A stretch of 64,000 bases of DNA from Haemonchus contortus. Taxonomy: Eukaryota > Nematoda > Chromadorea > Rhabditida > Trichostrongylidae. The stretch is from positions 35,558,505 to 35,622,504 of the forward strand of contig LS997567.1 of NCBI GenBank assembly GCA_000469685.2, given 5' to 3'. The notes below the pieces were generated by a model. The model was not told the origin of the DNA. It saw nothing but the letters and a program-made list of their open reading frames with translations, and ran no database searches. Of this stretch, positions 34,840 through 50,227 are shown piece by piece (within the stretch, counting starts at the first letter, position 1; each line of letters opens with the position of its first letter). The translations under genes and the position numbers were made by a program.

Positions 34840-35050
34840 ATGGTCCGGGTATTGAATCCTGGATCGATTTCCCCATGCCAAGCAAGCCTTCCATTCTTTA
34901 GGACACAGACAACTGCTACCAAACTCGTCTGAAGAGTAAAGGGGCTGACTTCTACCTTGACTGGCCACCGGAATCTGCTGAATAGATCACATACACTTTC
35001 CATACGCCTTTACGATTCTGGATGGAAGTCAAATACGGGCGCACCCCAAA
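34840..35050 (-). repeat. Interspersed repeat family R4, minus copy
   Basis: In reverse it shares gggcgc, gacttccat and attc-gaatcgt blocks with 52395-52610, 46140-46330 and 53530-53790. The class is unknown. Confidence 0.5.
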
Positions 35051-35899
35051 AACGTGGTGGATCGAGATAACGACCTCGTTTTCACTTCAGACCCTGTAGT
35101 AATTACTTTGTTCTTCCCCTGTATGACCGAAGTTCCACCCAGTTCCATTCGCAGTGACAGTTGAAAAGATGCTTTCCTCTTGTGTTCGAAACGCTGATGA
35201 GTTTTCATGCCCATTGCCATTCAGATTTTTCCTGCCTGAATCCTAAGTTGACGAACTTCCCGGATGGGTGTATACCTCCATTCCGGTTCCAAAGAAAGAA
35301 GAAGATATTCTGAATATACGAATACCGAAAAAATACTTGTGGATTGATCGTTTTCGTAACTAGTGGGCTAGAAAAAATGGTTAGCATGTGTCAAATTTCT
35401 CAGGAAGACCGCCGAGCCACATTTACTAAACATTTCCTAGAACATGTCAAAGGGACCTACAATTCTCCTTTCACCAGGCGTTCACATTCAGCGTTCATAC
35501 GTCTCTGCCACAGTATGAAAAAGTTTTTACATTGTGGTAAAATGAATTCCGTGTAGATGGGCCTGTGAACAACAGCCAACTATGGTGGTCTAAACATCGC
35601 ATCGATCAGAAGTTGATAGAACCAGTACAAAATCGCTAATAGTTATTTTGAACTAACTCTTTAACCGATATCATTGACCAGTTTGGCTATGCACGCTAAC
35701 GCGCGCAGTATATGTCGACGGCCACTTATCCACGATGGAGTCATTCAGCGGAATGTTGGATAATCAGAATAAGATAGTTTTCTCTAGATTCAAACGCTGA
35801 ACTGCTGATAGCATCACGCTCGATATATTTGAGCACAGTTATTAGTGGCTGATCATAGCTCCGTCCACCTTAGTGCAAACCTTTTCAACAATATACTTG
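35051..35899. other. Intergenic, no gene recognised
   Basis: No exon chain or repeat copy was recognised. Confidence 0.35.
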
Positions 35900-37500
35900 A
35901 CCACCCTTCTTTTGACTGCTCCAAACCATTTTTTCCACATTCCAGAAAGTTTTTGAAGAGATGAATTCTTGGTCCTAGCCCCGCTTTCATGTGCCAGCTC
36001 CGCCCCCTTCGAGGACTTAACTACATTTGTGTCAATTCCTCTCACCACTTTTCTCCCGCGTTCTTGAACGTTTCTGAACAAAGTTATGAAATTTTGACCT
36101 AAGCCCCACCCACTTTGGTGCCAGCCTCACCCACTTCGTTCTTTTACACCTTAACAGCTTTTTACCGCATCCCAGAACGTTTCTGAACAGAGTTATAAAT
36201 TTTTGATCTAAGCCCCGCCCACTTCGGTGCCAACCCCGCCCACTTCGGTGCCAGCCCCGACCACTTTCGGGATTTGACCACATTTGTTCTTTTACACCTC
36301 GATACCTTTCTGCCGCAACCCAGAACGTTTCTGAATAGAGTTATAAATTTTTGATCTAAACTCCGCCCACTTTGGTGCCGCCCCGCCCACTTTCGGGATT
36401 TGACCACATTTGTTCTTTTACACCTCGATACCTTTCTGCCGCATCCCAGAACGTTTCTGAATAGAGTTATAAATTTTTGATCTAAGCCCCGCCGACTTCG
36501 GTGCCAACCCCGCCCACTTTCGCGATTTGACCACATTTGTTCTTTTACACCTTGATACCTTTTTGCCGCATCCCAGAACGTTTCTGAATAGAGTTATGAA
36601 TTTTTGATCTAAGCCCCGCCCACTTTGGTGCCAGCCCCGCCCACTTCCGGGATTTGACCACATTTGTTCTTTTACACCTTGATACCTTTTTGCCGCATCC
36701 CAGAACGTTTTCTGAATAGAGTTATAAATTTTAGATCTAAGCCCCGCCCACTTTGGTGCCAGTCCCGCCCACTTCGGGATTTGACCACATTTGTTGTTTT
36801 ACACCTTGATACCTTTTTGCCGCATCCCAGAACGTTTCTGAATAGAGTTATAAATTTTTGATCTAAGCCCCACCCACTTTGGTGCCAGCCCCGCCCACTT
36901 TCGGGATTTGACCACATTTGTTCTTTTACACCCTGGTACCTTTTTGCGGGAGACGGGCGTTAGGAACGATTTTGGGTAATCGATTCGCCGCACGCGGCTG
37001 TCGCGGACCACTCATTCGTCGTTATTACAGCTCTAGCGTTCTTCATACAGCTCAATCGATATGCGATCATTATTTTACGGTTAATTCTACTACTAGTACT
37101 TTTGTTCTTGTATTTCTTACCTACTGCTACATCCTGCTACATTCCTTCGCGCGCGACGCCCCTCTCACCGCGGCGCGACCATTTCGTTCCTAACGCACCA
37201 CACCCCCTTTTTGCCGCATCCCAGAACGTTTCTGGATGGAGTTATAAATTTTCGATCTAAGCCCCGCCCACTTTGGTGCCAGCCCCGCCCACTTTCGGGA
37301 TTTGACCACACTTATTCTTTTACACCCTGGTACCTTTTTGCCGCATCCCAGAACGTTTCTGAATAGGGTTATAAATTTTTGATCTAAGCCCCGCCCACTT
37401 TGGTGCCAGCCCCGCCCACTTTCGGGATTCGACCACATTTGTCCCATTACCTCTAACCACTTTTTTTCCGCATTCTACAACTTTTCCGAACGAAGTTACA
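35900..37500 (-). repeat. ~125-bp tandem array, locus H2
   Basis: About 11 units of around 125 bp contain gccccgcccact, cgggatttgaccacatt, cttttacacc and cccagaacgtttctgaatag. The first units are diverged and the central ones nearly identical. The array is interrupted by an M1 MITE at 36948-37205. Runs of minus-strand open frames of 60-124 residues are the same unit read repeatedly and are not genes. The array leads through CG-rich unit fragments (37540-37860) into the CAGA satellite. Confidence 0.9.
36948..37205 (-). mobile_element. MULE-like MITE, family M1, copy 3, inside the tandem array
   Basis: This 258-bp element has ends GGGAGACGGGCGTTAGGAAC and CGCACCACACCC. It is flanked by cctttttgc at 36939-36947 and 37206-37214. 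Neighbouring array units show the empty site with a single cctttttgc, which proves a 9-bp duplication on insertion. Confidence 0.95.
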
Positions 37501-37959
37501 CTCATTTTTGAAAAGTAGCTTTCACCTCAACGCACGCCCCGCCCCTCGTGGGCGGGGCTCCGCTATACTTATGCATGCTCAGCACGCATAAGGCCTTGGT
37601 CACTCTTTTTATTTTTTTCCTGGCCTCGACGCCTTCGTTAAATCGAGTTATGAATCTCTGTGGAAAGTACCGCCCACTGCGAGAACGCTCCGCCCACCGC
37701 CGGTAAGTTTCCTTTATTTTGTTTGTTGACCCATCCCTCACCTTTGCACATTTTTTTCCTGTTGTCTGGAATGTTATGAGACCGAATTAGAAGAATTCGC
37801 CCATGACCCCGCCCAATTCCGGCGCATGCCCCGCCCCTTGGGGGCGGGGCTCCGCTAGGCTCACGTGTGCTCTGTTGCACTTACCCTATGCTCAACTCAT
37901 TCCAAACTTGACCCGACTTCTCCAGGTGTTTGTTCACGTTATATCGAATTTCCGTACAA

Positions 37960-40416
<2,457 letters not shown>

Positions 40417-40489
40417 GCGCTTTATATATAGTAAGGATTTTAGGGGTGCAACCAATCAGGGGCTGAACCGGGGCCCTTGTTTTCTCCCT

Positions 40490-41003
40490 TTAAAGGCACA
40501 GTTCACGATAAAAATGTTTCTGAGATTCCCCCACAGGGAGAATTTGAGGCACCCGCGTATACCATATCTGGCACTACTAGGTCGGAAAATGGTCTAGTTA
40601 GGAAGTCATAAAGGTTCGAAGATGGGCCCGTGTGCACCCTCCCATGAGTTTCACCGGCATTATAGAGGCTGCCCCAATCACAAGGAAACCCATGTAGGAA
40701 GTTCAAACAACTTTCCATGACCTATTACGGCAGTGAAAGACAGTCCTGTACAGTTTGGCCTGATGTAGTCAGCTCTTTGCGCAATTGAAATAACAGAAAT
40801 CTCGTCCAAATACCCCTTCCATTTTATTTCCGTCTTGGCAATCTCGTCCAAGCTCTGTTTCCTCTACTTTTGAGCATCCATATTTTTTTTAAAATCAGCG
40901 AATTCTCTCGCTTCCTTCACTACCGATTGACTATTTATAATCTATATTTCCACTTTTCTAATAAAGACAGGTACTTCAAGTTTATTGTGAACTGTGCCAT
41001 TAA
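40490..41003. mobile_element. M2-family MITE, copy d
   Basis: It runs from TTAAAGGCACAGTTCACGAT to ATTGTGAACTGTGCCATTAA, and sits 73 bp after the CAGA satellite. Confidence 0.85.
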
Positions 41004-41990
41004 TGAGAGCGTGACCATGTTGAATTAACTCATTGTCTTCCATTTCCTATTCCACACAAATTGCTCTGTATGAAAAGAAAGGATTAAGAGATTTCAATGT
41101 GTCCAACATTCAGTGTTGTACAGTTCCAATGACCTTTTGTTTGGAAGCGCACCCATTTTTTTTTCTGTGGAAGATAACAAAGTGTATCGGAACAAGAACA
41201 TGGGCGTTTGTTAGATTGGGCTGTTGTGTTGTTCTTATTTCGACGAGCTTTGGTTTTTTCTGGAATGCTCGATTATTTCCACAGCTTGATATTACTCTAC
41301 TTATAGACGTTGAAACTTTTCATGCCTACTTCGATGATCTATTATGGCTCCAGTCTATCTGATTTTTGCTTTTCCGAAAAGAGCGCTGCAAATGAAGATA
41401 GATCAAACTTTAGGATGGGTGGCGGGCAAACCAGGGGGTTACTCTAGGAGCCGAGTGCCCGTACTGAGTTTTCGAATCTGTCAATTCAGAATCGAAAGGG
41501 CATTTCGAGTGCGTATTCGGCGTACACAATAACTGGCGTCGACCAGATAGTACCTCTAGTACTCTTCAAGGAACCCTGTATATTGAGAAAGTTCGTTGTT
41601 TGATAAGTCTAGTAAGAGCCACTGTGGAGTAATTGGTAGAATTGAGGCAGCAGCTAGTAAAGTATGAGCTGTGTCTCCTTGGACTGTCCAACGAGATAGG
41701 ATAGATGATGATAGAGTCGTCGCGAACGACTTGAGAAAGGTTCGGCAGTACGCTCTGGACTGAGTTTCATTGTTTACCCACTTCTTGTACTCTTCTTTCT
41801 TTCACATTCAAACTATCTGATTAGGCAGTGTAACATCTGACATCAAGGACAACCTCTGAGAGATCATTGACCAATGCGTTACTATTGTTTTCGCATTCAT
41901 TCTATTTGAATTGATTACAAATGATATTGATTTGTATGTAACTTTTTCAGTTACTGTTTCAAGCGAAGGGTACACTTCAATCATTCAATC
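41004..41990. other. Upstream region of the TMEM135 gene
   Basis: No other gene was recognised. ACTTTTTCAG at 41941-41950 is a candidate spliced-leader or 5'UTR acceptor, 40 bp before the ATG. Confidence 0.45.
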
Positions 41991-44900
41991 ATGCCAGTAT
42001 TTTCGAAATTAGCCTATTTTCTTGGATTACCTATTGTGAATACGAATTGTTATGAAACTATGCATACATGGCAGCCACATTGTAATCAGGCGATTCTGGT
42101 GAGTAACAGTTTTTCCTCTGCCTATGTCAGTACAGAAGTAAATAAATGATTTTCTATTTTTCTTTGGACAAAGCCAATTCTATCAAAAACTCTTCGTAAA
42201 GTAATTTTTTCTGATATCATTTCGCTCAAAATTGACAATGAAATTACAATAGCGAGTAATCCAAGAAAGGAGGCTTATGCTGACTTACGTAATTTTCAGG
42301 ACTGTTTTCCCAATGGAGTATGGTTTTGTCTAAAGACTTATGCGCCATTTTATTTGGTAAGTTCATGCTGACCCTGAATAGTAATTCGTTTTTTTATAAT
42401 CATGATTGAGAAGGTTATAATGTTACTAATGGCGTTACTTGCAGATAAGTTCACTTGTAGCAAAGCGAGGAGATTTCCGTAAAGTTGACTGGAAGCGTTA
42501 TTGTATAGATGTGATTCGTTCCTCAATATTTCTTACAGCTAATCTACTTCTATTTATTTTCTTTATATGCCGAGTAAGGTGAGTCCCAGTTTTTGAAAGG
42601 TTAATTAGGGTCATCAGGTTCAAAGAGATTCGAATGAAGTAGGATTTTGCGGGTGTGGTGCAGTAGGAACGAAATTGCAGCGTCGCGGCGAGAGGGACGT
42701 CGCGCGCGAAGGGATATAGCAGAAAGCAGCAGCGGGTAAGAAATACAGGAACAAAAGAACTAACAGAAAATCATGATTGAAATAAGGATCGCATATCGGT
42801 TGAGCTGTATGAAGAGCGCTAAAGCTGAAACAACGGCGAACGAATGGTTCGCGACAGCGTTCGGCGAATCGATTACAGAAAACCGTCCCTAAAACCGAAA
42901 ACCGTTGCGAGTAGCTTTTGGATCCCATTTTACATATGTTGTTTATGGATGCTCCTAGGCAAATAGATCCCCCTCTCGAATGATTTTCCTTGGTACTTCG
43001 ATAATATACGTGGGTAGGGGGAACATACCCCTGATCGAAGCACCCTTCGTCCCATAATTAGCTGTGTTATTCCGAGAAATTGTGAGGGCACATAAGTTAG
43101 GCTGTAAAATAGTAAAAGATATCTTTTGGATTTTGTAGGAGCTCAGTTGTTTACTAAAACATGAATAGATCAAAGCACATACCGCTTTTTTAGAATTTTA
43201 CGTCATCCAATTTTCACTACAAAACTACTAGAATTATAATTTTCAATGTCCAGTTACAAAATATGGGCCTGGTAGAGGTTGCGCCGCGCCCATTGCGTTA
43301 ATATCTCCTGATAAAAAGGAAACAAAACTTTGAATGAGATTTGTGCACAAGTCGTGTACTAAAAGAAGACTCATAGGTCTATAGCTCTTGAACTTCAGAC
43401 TCTCAATCAGTCGTAGGGCACTTTGTAACAACTTTTTTTTACTGTAGACTAACCAACACATGAGAGAAAGCAAGAGCAAAGAACCGAAATATATGTAGCT
43501 GTTATACTAGTTTTAGCCTTACGCTACACTCTGAATTTTGAATTTAATATTTTATTTTCAGGCATGTACTTGGATTTTTCACTCCAATATCTATGGGTTT
43601 GATAAGCAGCATGCTTGGTAGTTTCTTCTCATTACTTATTGAGAAACGAAGTCGTTGGCCAGCATTAGCCCTATACCTCACTAACCTAGTACGTTATCAT
43701 ACAGTGTTTTTCCACTCTCAGTAATTTACCATTCAATATCTGAATTGAAAGTGAATTTGGGGTTAGCAAATTGTAAAATGGTCCTGTTAGATTTGAAGAC
43801 ACTTTACGGAAAGAGCTTGTAGACATGAATCCGGTAATTCGAGTTCTGTTATTTTGTATAATACTTGTAGTTTAGGCATCTGAGACACTGTTTCGGCAGC
43901 TACACAATCATGGCTATATTCCTAAGGTGAACAAAGGAGAAGTGATACCATTCATTATCGGCATGGGATTGTTCTTCTCTCTCTATACTGCTGGTAGACT
44001 GAATGATAGCACAAAAAACTTACTCAAGTTGGTGACTGCAATGGTAATGTGTTCATAACGTTCCGCTCTGGTTCTTTGCAGAAAATGCTTTATGATGTCA
44101 GTTCTCCCATAGATTTTCTAACGAATTGGGGGTAGACGGTGAAACCTGAACAGCAGCGATATTTTTATAAAAATTTTACGGAAATTCCCTCAGTGTGACC
44201 TAACGGCTGCTTCCATAATCCACGATTTGGCCCGCTAGCGAGCGACCGACCGAGCGACAGATCGAGCGACCGATCGAGCGACCGACCGAGCGACAGATCG
44301 AGCGACCGATCGAGCGACCGATTGAGCGACCGATCGAGCGACCGATCGAGCGATCGTGCGTGTGGGGCGGCGCTTGGCCCTTGTTTACGACTGAATCTCG
44401 GTCGATGCGCCGCCCTAATCGGTCGCTCGCGAGCCAAATCGTAGACTATGAAAGCAGCCAATGGCGTGTTACTCAGGGCACAGAAAATCTGAAGATTTCA
44501 AAGTGAGACAAGCTTTCCGTCTGCTGAAACTGCCTTATTGTTGTCCTCAAAATGTCCTCAAAATAAGGAAATAAATACTCAGGTTCTATAATAAAAACTG
44601 ATAAAAGCAAAAGTGGCCGATTTAGTTTGGTTTGTTTTTCAAACTTCAACGACGATTTTGTCTTTTACATGGAAGTTGTATTGATCCTAATATAGCCGTG
44701 CAATTTCGAACAATGCTCATCCAAAAACCTTCACGAAGCACTTTTTCACGCTCGTGACTGCCTTTGTTATTTCTGTTCTGCTTTACTCGTATTCTCTTAA
44801 GCAGTAGTTTTTTTCATACTTATCAACCGCTAGAAGGCTATCTCGATTTATGCCTAACGTGTAATAGTACATGAAAAACTCTAAATGATAGCGAGTGTTG

Positions 44901-47900
44901 CGATCACGTGTTCATCCACCCACAAAAACTTGACTCTTCCGGCAGGGAGACAATCAATGACTGTGAGTACTCCTTGCCAATCAGAGCTATCGGGGGAGGT
45001 AGGGGAGTTTGAATGCTGTTATTGAGGTTCATTATGAAGTAAGGATGAGGGGTAATGTCTTTGACATCTAACAGATCTCGTGTTTGGGATGCGCCTCGCA
45101 TTCATCTAGAAATTTTATTGTAGTAGTCTTTTGAACGCGTGAGTGGCCAAGTGACCAGTGGTGGCCAGTGGTGGCCAGCCGATACACAAGTTGTGCTTTT
45201 ACCTTCTCAGTCGAGTCCAGTACCAATTAACTTACCCCTGAGGGTGTGGGTACTGCTGCCCGAAAATCGCGTCACGCTCGCCCCACCCAATCGCGCGCGG
45301 TCGCCCTTGTGTCCATAAGTGGGATGATACGGTAGCTGCCGCGGAGCCACTACCGCTTGCCGTGGGAATTTGGGGAGAGGTGATCTGCACCATTCTTTAT
45401 AGGAGCGAAGGATGTAGAGAACCTTTGAGAATCGCTTCCAAAACAGCCTCCTTCAGAGTGAATTTGAAAGCATAATCTGTTGTTTTATTTATTTTTTACT
45501 TCAGCATATTTTGTCGTGGTTATAGCCAAAACAGTTTTTTATCTTCTCTCACAAAATACAACTCTCTCCAATATTCCTGTAATGTGAAATCGTTTTAATC
45601 TTTACTGCTTGATTTCATAGTAATTCCACTTAAGTTTTCGACAAGAGTTTTCAGAATTGTTTCGAGGTATTAGTCTACATAAACTGAATGCTATATTACA
45701 GATTTACGCATAATCTCAATGGAGAAAGAGATATCGTCAAGGAATATCCTCTGCCAAAAGAGTTCAGAGGATTCCTTTATGAATTGCGAAGGAAGTACGG
45801 CAGGACAGATCAGTGTGTCCATCAGAACTCGTGCGTCAGTACCGTGGCTGAGGTGAACCGTTGACAGTTTTGTTCTCCTATAAAGTCTTATTCTACGTTA
45901 CTCAATTCCATCATGCAGCAAAACTTATGTTCACCAATTTTTCTACGTGCCACCCACCAAGAGCTCAATTGTTTCTCTCCCTGGTGGCTTATTCGAGTAG
46001 TAGAGCAAAGTGTAATGTCTGGAAGTGTCCAGTTTTCCGGAATTTTTTGCGTGAGAGTAGGACCCTTATCCACACCCATCGGCCTGCTTCCGTGAAAAAT
46101 GGTCCATTAGAAAGTCTTCGTTTTTTAGAAGCATAAAGGGTGAAGGATTATGTCTTGCGACGTTAATTAACCCGTTCTGGGTTATGTCCCCGCATACGAC
46201 TTCGATTTTGAGCGCAGCGGTATTTTCAAGGTGAATTTGCCCCATACAATGACTCACGATGACCACTCGATGTGCAAGACAATGATTTGATTCCGCCAGC
46301 CGGGAAAGTACCATTTAACCAAACCATGAGGAGCTTCGGTCGGTTTGGGTGAGTGTCAATTCGATAATTGACTTCCGGACCAGGCGCTTGGGACAGTACG
46401 CACTTTTCTTTTCACTACGCCGCATCCACCATATCAAGACATAATGAATGTGAATCACCGCATTTCTCTTGTGATTTCTGACTCAGCATGACAAATAAGC
46501 TCTTACCGAAAAGACCTCCAACCTCCAAGTTCAAACTTGTTGAAACCGCTTCCCCTATTTACTTTACACTGTGAGCCGCTTTTCCTGTACTTATAAGAAG
46601 GTACATTCTGAGCAAAAATGTCTTTTTCAGAGTTTCGGCTACAATTTCACGATCGGTCTAGGTGCTAGTGTTGCATTGACGTTGGCCCAAAATGTGTCGG
46701 CTCTATTCTCGAACCCATCGATTATTAGGGAGAAGTTGTTTTCCAAGTCCATTTTGCGGATACCGACCTTCTACGGTTTGATGCCACTCATATTTCATGT
46801 AGGTTGTTTAGAAATCCTTCTTTTCGAATCTTTTTTTCCTTAGTGCTTTCGTTTAGCATTCCTAGAATTCTCCTTAGCATATTTGGTTTATTTTTGGCTA
46901 TTAAAGACATGTCATGGTTTCTTATCGCTTTCTTACTGTGTTTTATTATTTTCCTCCCCGGTCCTTATAGAACATTAAGAAAGTGGCAGCGCACCTTCAC
47001 GTACATACATATGTATTAAAATGTGCAGAAAGTACCACTACGAAATTTCGCGCCAATCTAGATTCCAACGAGAATTTTTTGTAAGCTTGAATAGGAATAC
47101 TATTGAGAAACCCATCCGCTCGTATGCAAATCCCATATCGAGCTACCCTTTCCTTGCTTGTTTAATCACATAGTGACTGAACCGTCTACCCATATTCAAC
47201 GATAATTCCACCACGAGATCCGGTCCTTCTGCTGCCCACCCCGTTTGAACTTGTGTCAAGTATTTGGCCTTGAAACCCCTCTCCAAGCGGTTCTGTGCAA
47301 ACCTTGATCCAACGCTTCACAGCCTGAAACAATAAGATAGGGATGGACCTCGATTTGCTGAACCGACTTCGATATCAGAATCTCCTGATAAGTTTGCGCA
47401 TACAAGTGAGTGGTGTCCTTCATAGTACTTCTCTAGAAGTTCCAGAAATTCCCCAAAGAAACAAGGGTCACTGTGGAATTTTTGGCAGATTCTTTCCAAG
47501 CAGTATAACAAGTATATCTACTAAATAGGTAGTCCTTCCCCTCCCGCTTTTCCCACCGATCAACCCGTCTCCGGAAATTTATTTAGACGATGGTAGACGA
47601 GGAAAATTAGTTAGTACTTTTCTTTTGACAAACCACGCTGTATAGATTCACCTTCCTGCTTCTGCGCTTCTCTATGTCCTCTTTTTGTTGAAGGATGAAA
47701 TCTAACGAAACAAATTTGGATGGCGTAGCAATTTGAAGCACCTCTCTTACATTCTTTACTGGAAACTTGAAAATATCGTATGACCAAGTTATTCGACCGT
47801 GTAGACAACTACTCGGCGTTCTTGACTGGATTCAAAGAAGGTGTGGGGCTTCCGAAAGAACAAAACACCTATCTAATGTTTATGTGGGCAACTAACAAGT

Positions 47901-49638
47901 TGATTTAAGTAAATAGTAAATACGAAAAAATAGTGTTACACCGGAAGGTGAAGGGTGTCAGCTTTCCAGGACCACCCTCCACTATTTCCTCCCAAGTTGG
48001 TAAACTTCATGACCAATTTCAGCATCTGGTACATCACCTGTATCCCATAGCAGATTTGAATCTAACGGAATCAGTTCTTTTTCACTTCTACATCTTAGTT
48101 ATGTCAGGGTGACGATAGGACGTCAATCCTCTACGATAAGGGACTGCTTGCTATGCTGGCTCCCGTGTTTTCGGCCCGGTATTGAGGATGTATCTGTATT
48201 CTCTTTGTTATTGAATATTACTAGCCCCGTTGAACTTAGCTTTACTAGTGATTCGATGACTTCTTAAAGGCACAGTTCACGATAAAAATGGTTTCCCCCA
48301 CAGTATGAGTTTGAGGCCCCCGCGTATACTAGATCTGGCACTAGTAGGTCGGAAAACGGCCTAGTTAGAGAGTTATAAAGGCTCAAAGATTGGCCCGTAT
48401 GTATCCTCGGACGAATTTCACCGGCATTGTAGAGGCTGCGCCGATCACAAGGGAACCCATGTAGGAAGTGGCATGACCCATAGCGACAGTGAAAGGTAGT
48501 TCTGTACAATTCTGGCTTGATGTAGTCAGCTCTTTGCACAATTGCAATAACTGAAATCTTGTCCAAATACCCCTTCCATGTTGTTTCCGTCAAGGTAATC
48601 TCGTCCAACCTCTATTTTCCCTACTTTTGAGATGCCATATTTTTCTCGAAATCGGCGACTTCTCTCACCTTTTTCACTACCGATGGACTATTCCCAATCT
48701 TGTCGAGTAAAAACGGGTACCTCAAGATTATCGTCAATTGTGCCTTTGAATCGTTCTTTTGACCTTGTCTTGGAAGAATGTTGTAATTTTTGTTTTTGTT
48801 TATCACTAAGCTTCGACTTGCAGACTGTTCGATGCACACTGAACCGACTACCTCAATCAAGCCATAAATACAATAATATCGTCGCGGGCACGGCTTCAGG
48901 TCTGGCTATGTTAGCATTTCCGAATGTTTCCATCGCTATGTATGTGCTCTGGAAAGCTATCGAGGTAAGCAAGTGCCAGACATCTCCCCATGTAAAAAGG
49001 AGCTCGGCTCAGTAGACTGTATTCTAGTAGGCCCACCTTCTAAATTCAAAATGTTCAGCTTATCTTCCGTGAACTGGTAAAACAAGGTATTGTGAGACCA
49101 ATGCCATATGGCGATTTGTTTCTCTACACCGTATCAACAGCTTACGTTCTCTGGCAAATCGTTATCGAACCACAAGCAATTCGCAAGGGTTATCTCAAGT
49201 TCCTTCTCGGACTCACTGGGAACAGGTTGGTGACGTTCAGTGGCAAGTCTTCTGATAGATAAGCATGTAAGCGCCGTTTTTTCGGGCTTATCACTGGTAT
49301 GTTGCGAAGCCCTCGCTATACTTTCGGCCCTCATGTTGGGGGAGCTGTGTGACTGATAGAGCACTGGTACAAAGCAAAGCGGTCTTTTGTAACTCATTCT
49401 AGGAATGTTTCGGGGAATCTGCACCCTTCTTTCAACCTTGGAAACTCTAAAAATATACCCCTGCTTGAAAACCAGTATGGTATGAATAATATACCTTTTC
49501 AGAATGTCTTTGCTAAACCGTGATCTCTATGAGCATTTTGGATACCAGTCACGTTTACTGTTTCCATATCGGCCGACGCTCGACCCAAAATATGTGACAA
49601 TGAATCCAATGCTTTACCAGCCAATATCACCACCATGA
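41991..49638 (+). CDS. tmem-135: TMEM135 homologue, complete, 446 aa
   Basis: Ten exons: 41991-42098, 42300-42356, 42445-42578, 43562-43688, 43876-44027, 45702-45852, 46631-46798, 48824-48964, 49059-49225 and 49503-49638. The joined protein is close to the 458 residues of human TMEM135. Residues 19-31 ([13 protein letters not shown], then C) match the conserved N-terminal Cys-rich segment, followed by [36 protein letters not shown] and SETLFRQL in family order. The C-terminal part ([14 protein letters not shown]...[14 protein letters not shown], then [18 protein letters not shown]) is the Tim17-like half. Several hydrophobic membrane segments are present. The family is membrane-bound, reported in mitochondria/peroxisomes and linked to mitochondrial dynamics and fat storage. 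Donors after exons 5 and 9 (gttggt) are weaker than average. MITEs lie in introns 3, 5 and 7. Confidence 0.93.
42651..42893 (+). mobile_element. MULE-like MITE, family M1, copy 4, in TMEM135 intron 3
   Basis: The left end GGGTGTGGTGCAGTAGGAAC is intact. The right end is eroded (ccgtccctaaaaccg), so no duplication can be read. Confidence 0.8.
44204..44462. mobile_element. MITE with long inverted ends and 12-bp internal repeats, TMEM135 intron 5
   Basis: The inverted ends of about 45 bp share GGCTGCTT-CATA, ACGATTTGG and AGCGACCGA. The core (about 44235-44355) is a run of GAGCGACCGATC-like 12-mers. A minus-strand frame rich in SLDRSLDR is the 12-mer read in one frame and is not a gene. Confidence 0.8.
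46140..46330 (+). repeat. R4-family repeat in TMEM135 intron 6
   Basis: It shares cgttaattaaccc, acgacttc and atacaatgact blocks with 52395-52610. Confidence 0.45.
48264..48750. mobile_element. M2-family MITE, copy e, in TMEM135 intron 7
   Basis: It starts TTAAAGGCACAGTTCACGAT and ends ATCGTCAATTGTGCCTTTGA. It is 487 bp, and its interior is close to copies c and d. Confidence 0.85.
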
Positions 49639-50150
49639 AGTCATCGAACTCTAACCAATATATGACTCGTTCCTCATCATTTTCGGGTTGTAAAGCTTTC
49701 TGTTAACATGCACCATTTTTTTCGGCATTGGTCAGGATGTGCCGCTGGTCGAGTCCTAATACCACTAGCTGAGGTGGCTGCGCATGTTGCGATTGGATGG
49801 CCGTAATTCCGCATCCTGACCCACTCCTTTCTCTTCCTGATTAAGATTTGCTAGATGCATGACTGTTTGCCTAGGATTATGATAGGAAGGAAAGCACAGT
49901 ACCAAGCATTCCTATAGAAAATGGTTAGCAATTGTGATTCACGAATTTCCAAGCCATGAGTCCGATGTCGGCTTTTTGATGGTTCTTAATTAATATACTT
50001 ATGTATGCTGTGATTGATTTATTTGAAAGCAGATAAACAGTGTTGATTCATTACCTGGAGAATATTGGCCGCCGTCCTAGTACGGTTAGAGATTATTGCA
50101 TTAACAAAATACCTTGATCAAACTCTTTCAACATCGTTGCCGTTTCTACT
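49639..50150. other. Downstream of TMEM135, no gene
   Basis: No canonical AATAAA was seen close to the stop. Nothing else was recognised. Confidence 0.4.
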
Positions 50151-50189
50151 ATCCTACTATATATAACGCGCTAAGTGTGTCTGTTGGTT

Positions 50190-50227
<38 letters not shown>

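Noticed and set aside
36032..37447. A family of minus-strand frames of 70-124 residues with a repeated GRGWHRSGRG-like motif
   Set aside because: They are the ~125-bp tandem unit read repeatedly. The period is not a multiple of three in all units and stops end every frame.
44165..44461. 98-residue minus-strand frame rich in SLDRSLDR
   Set aside because: It is the internal 12-mer repeat of a MITE.
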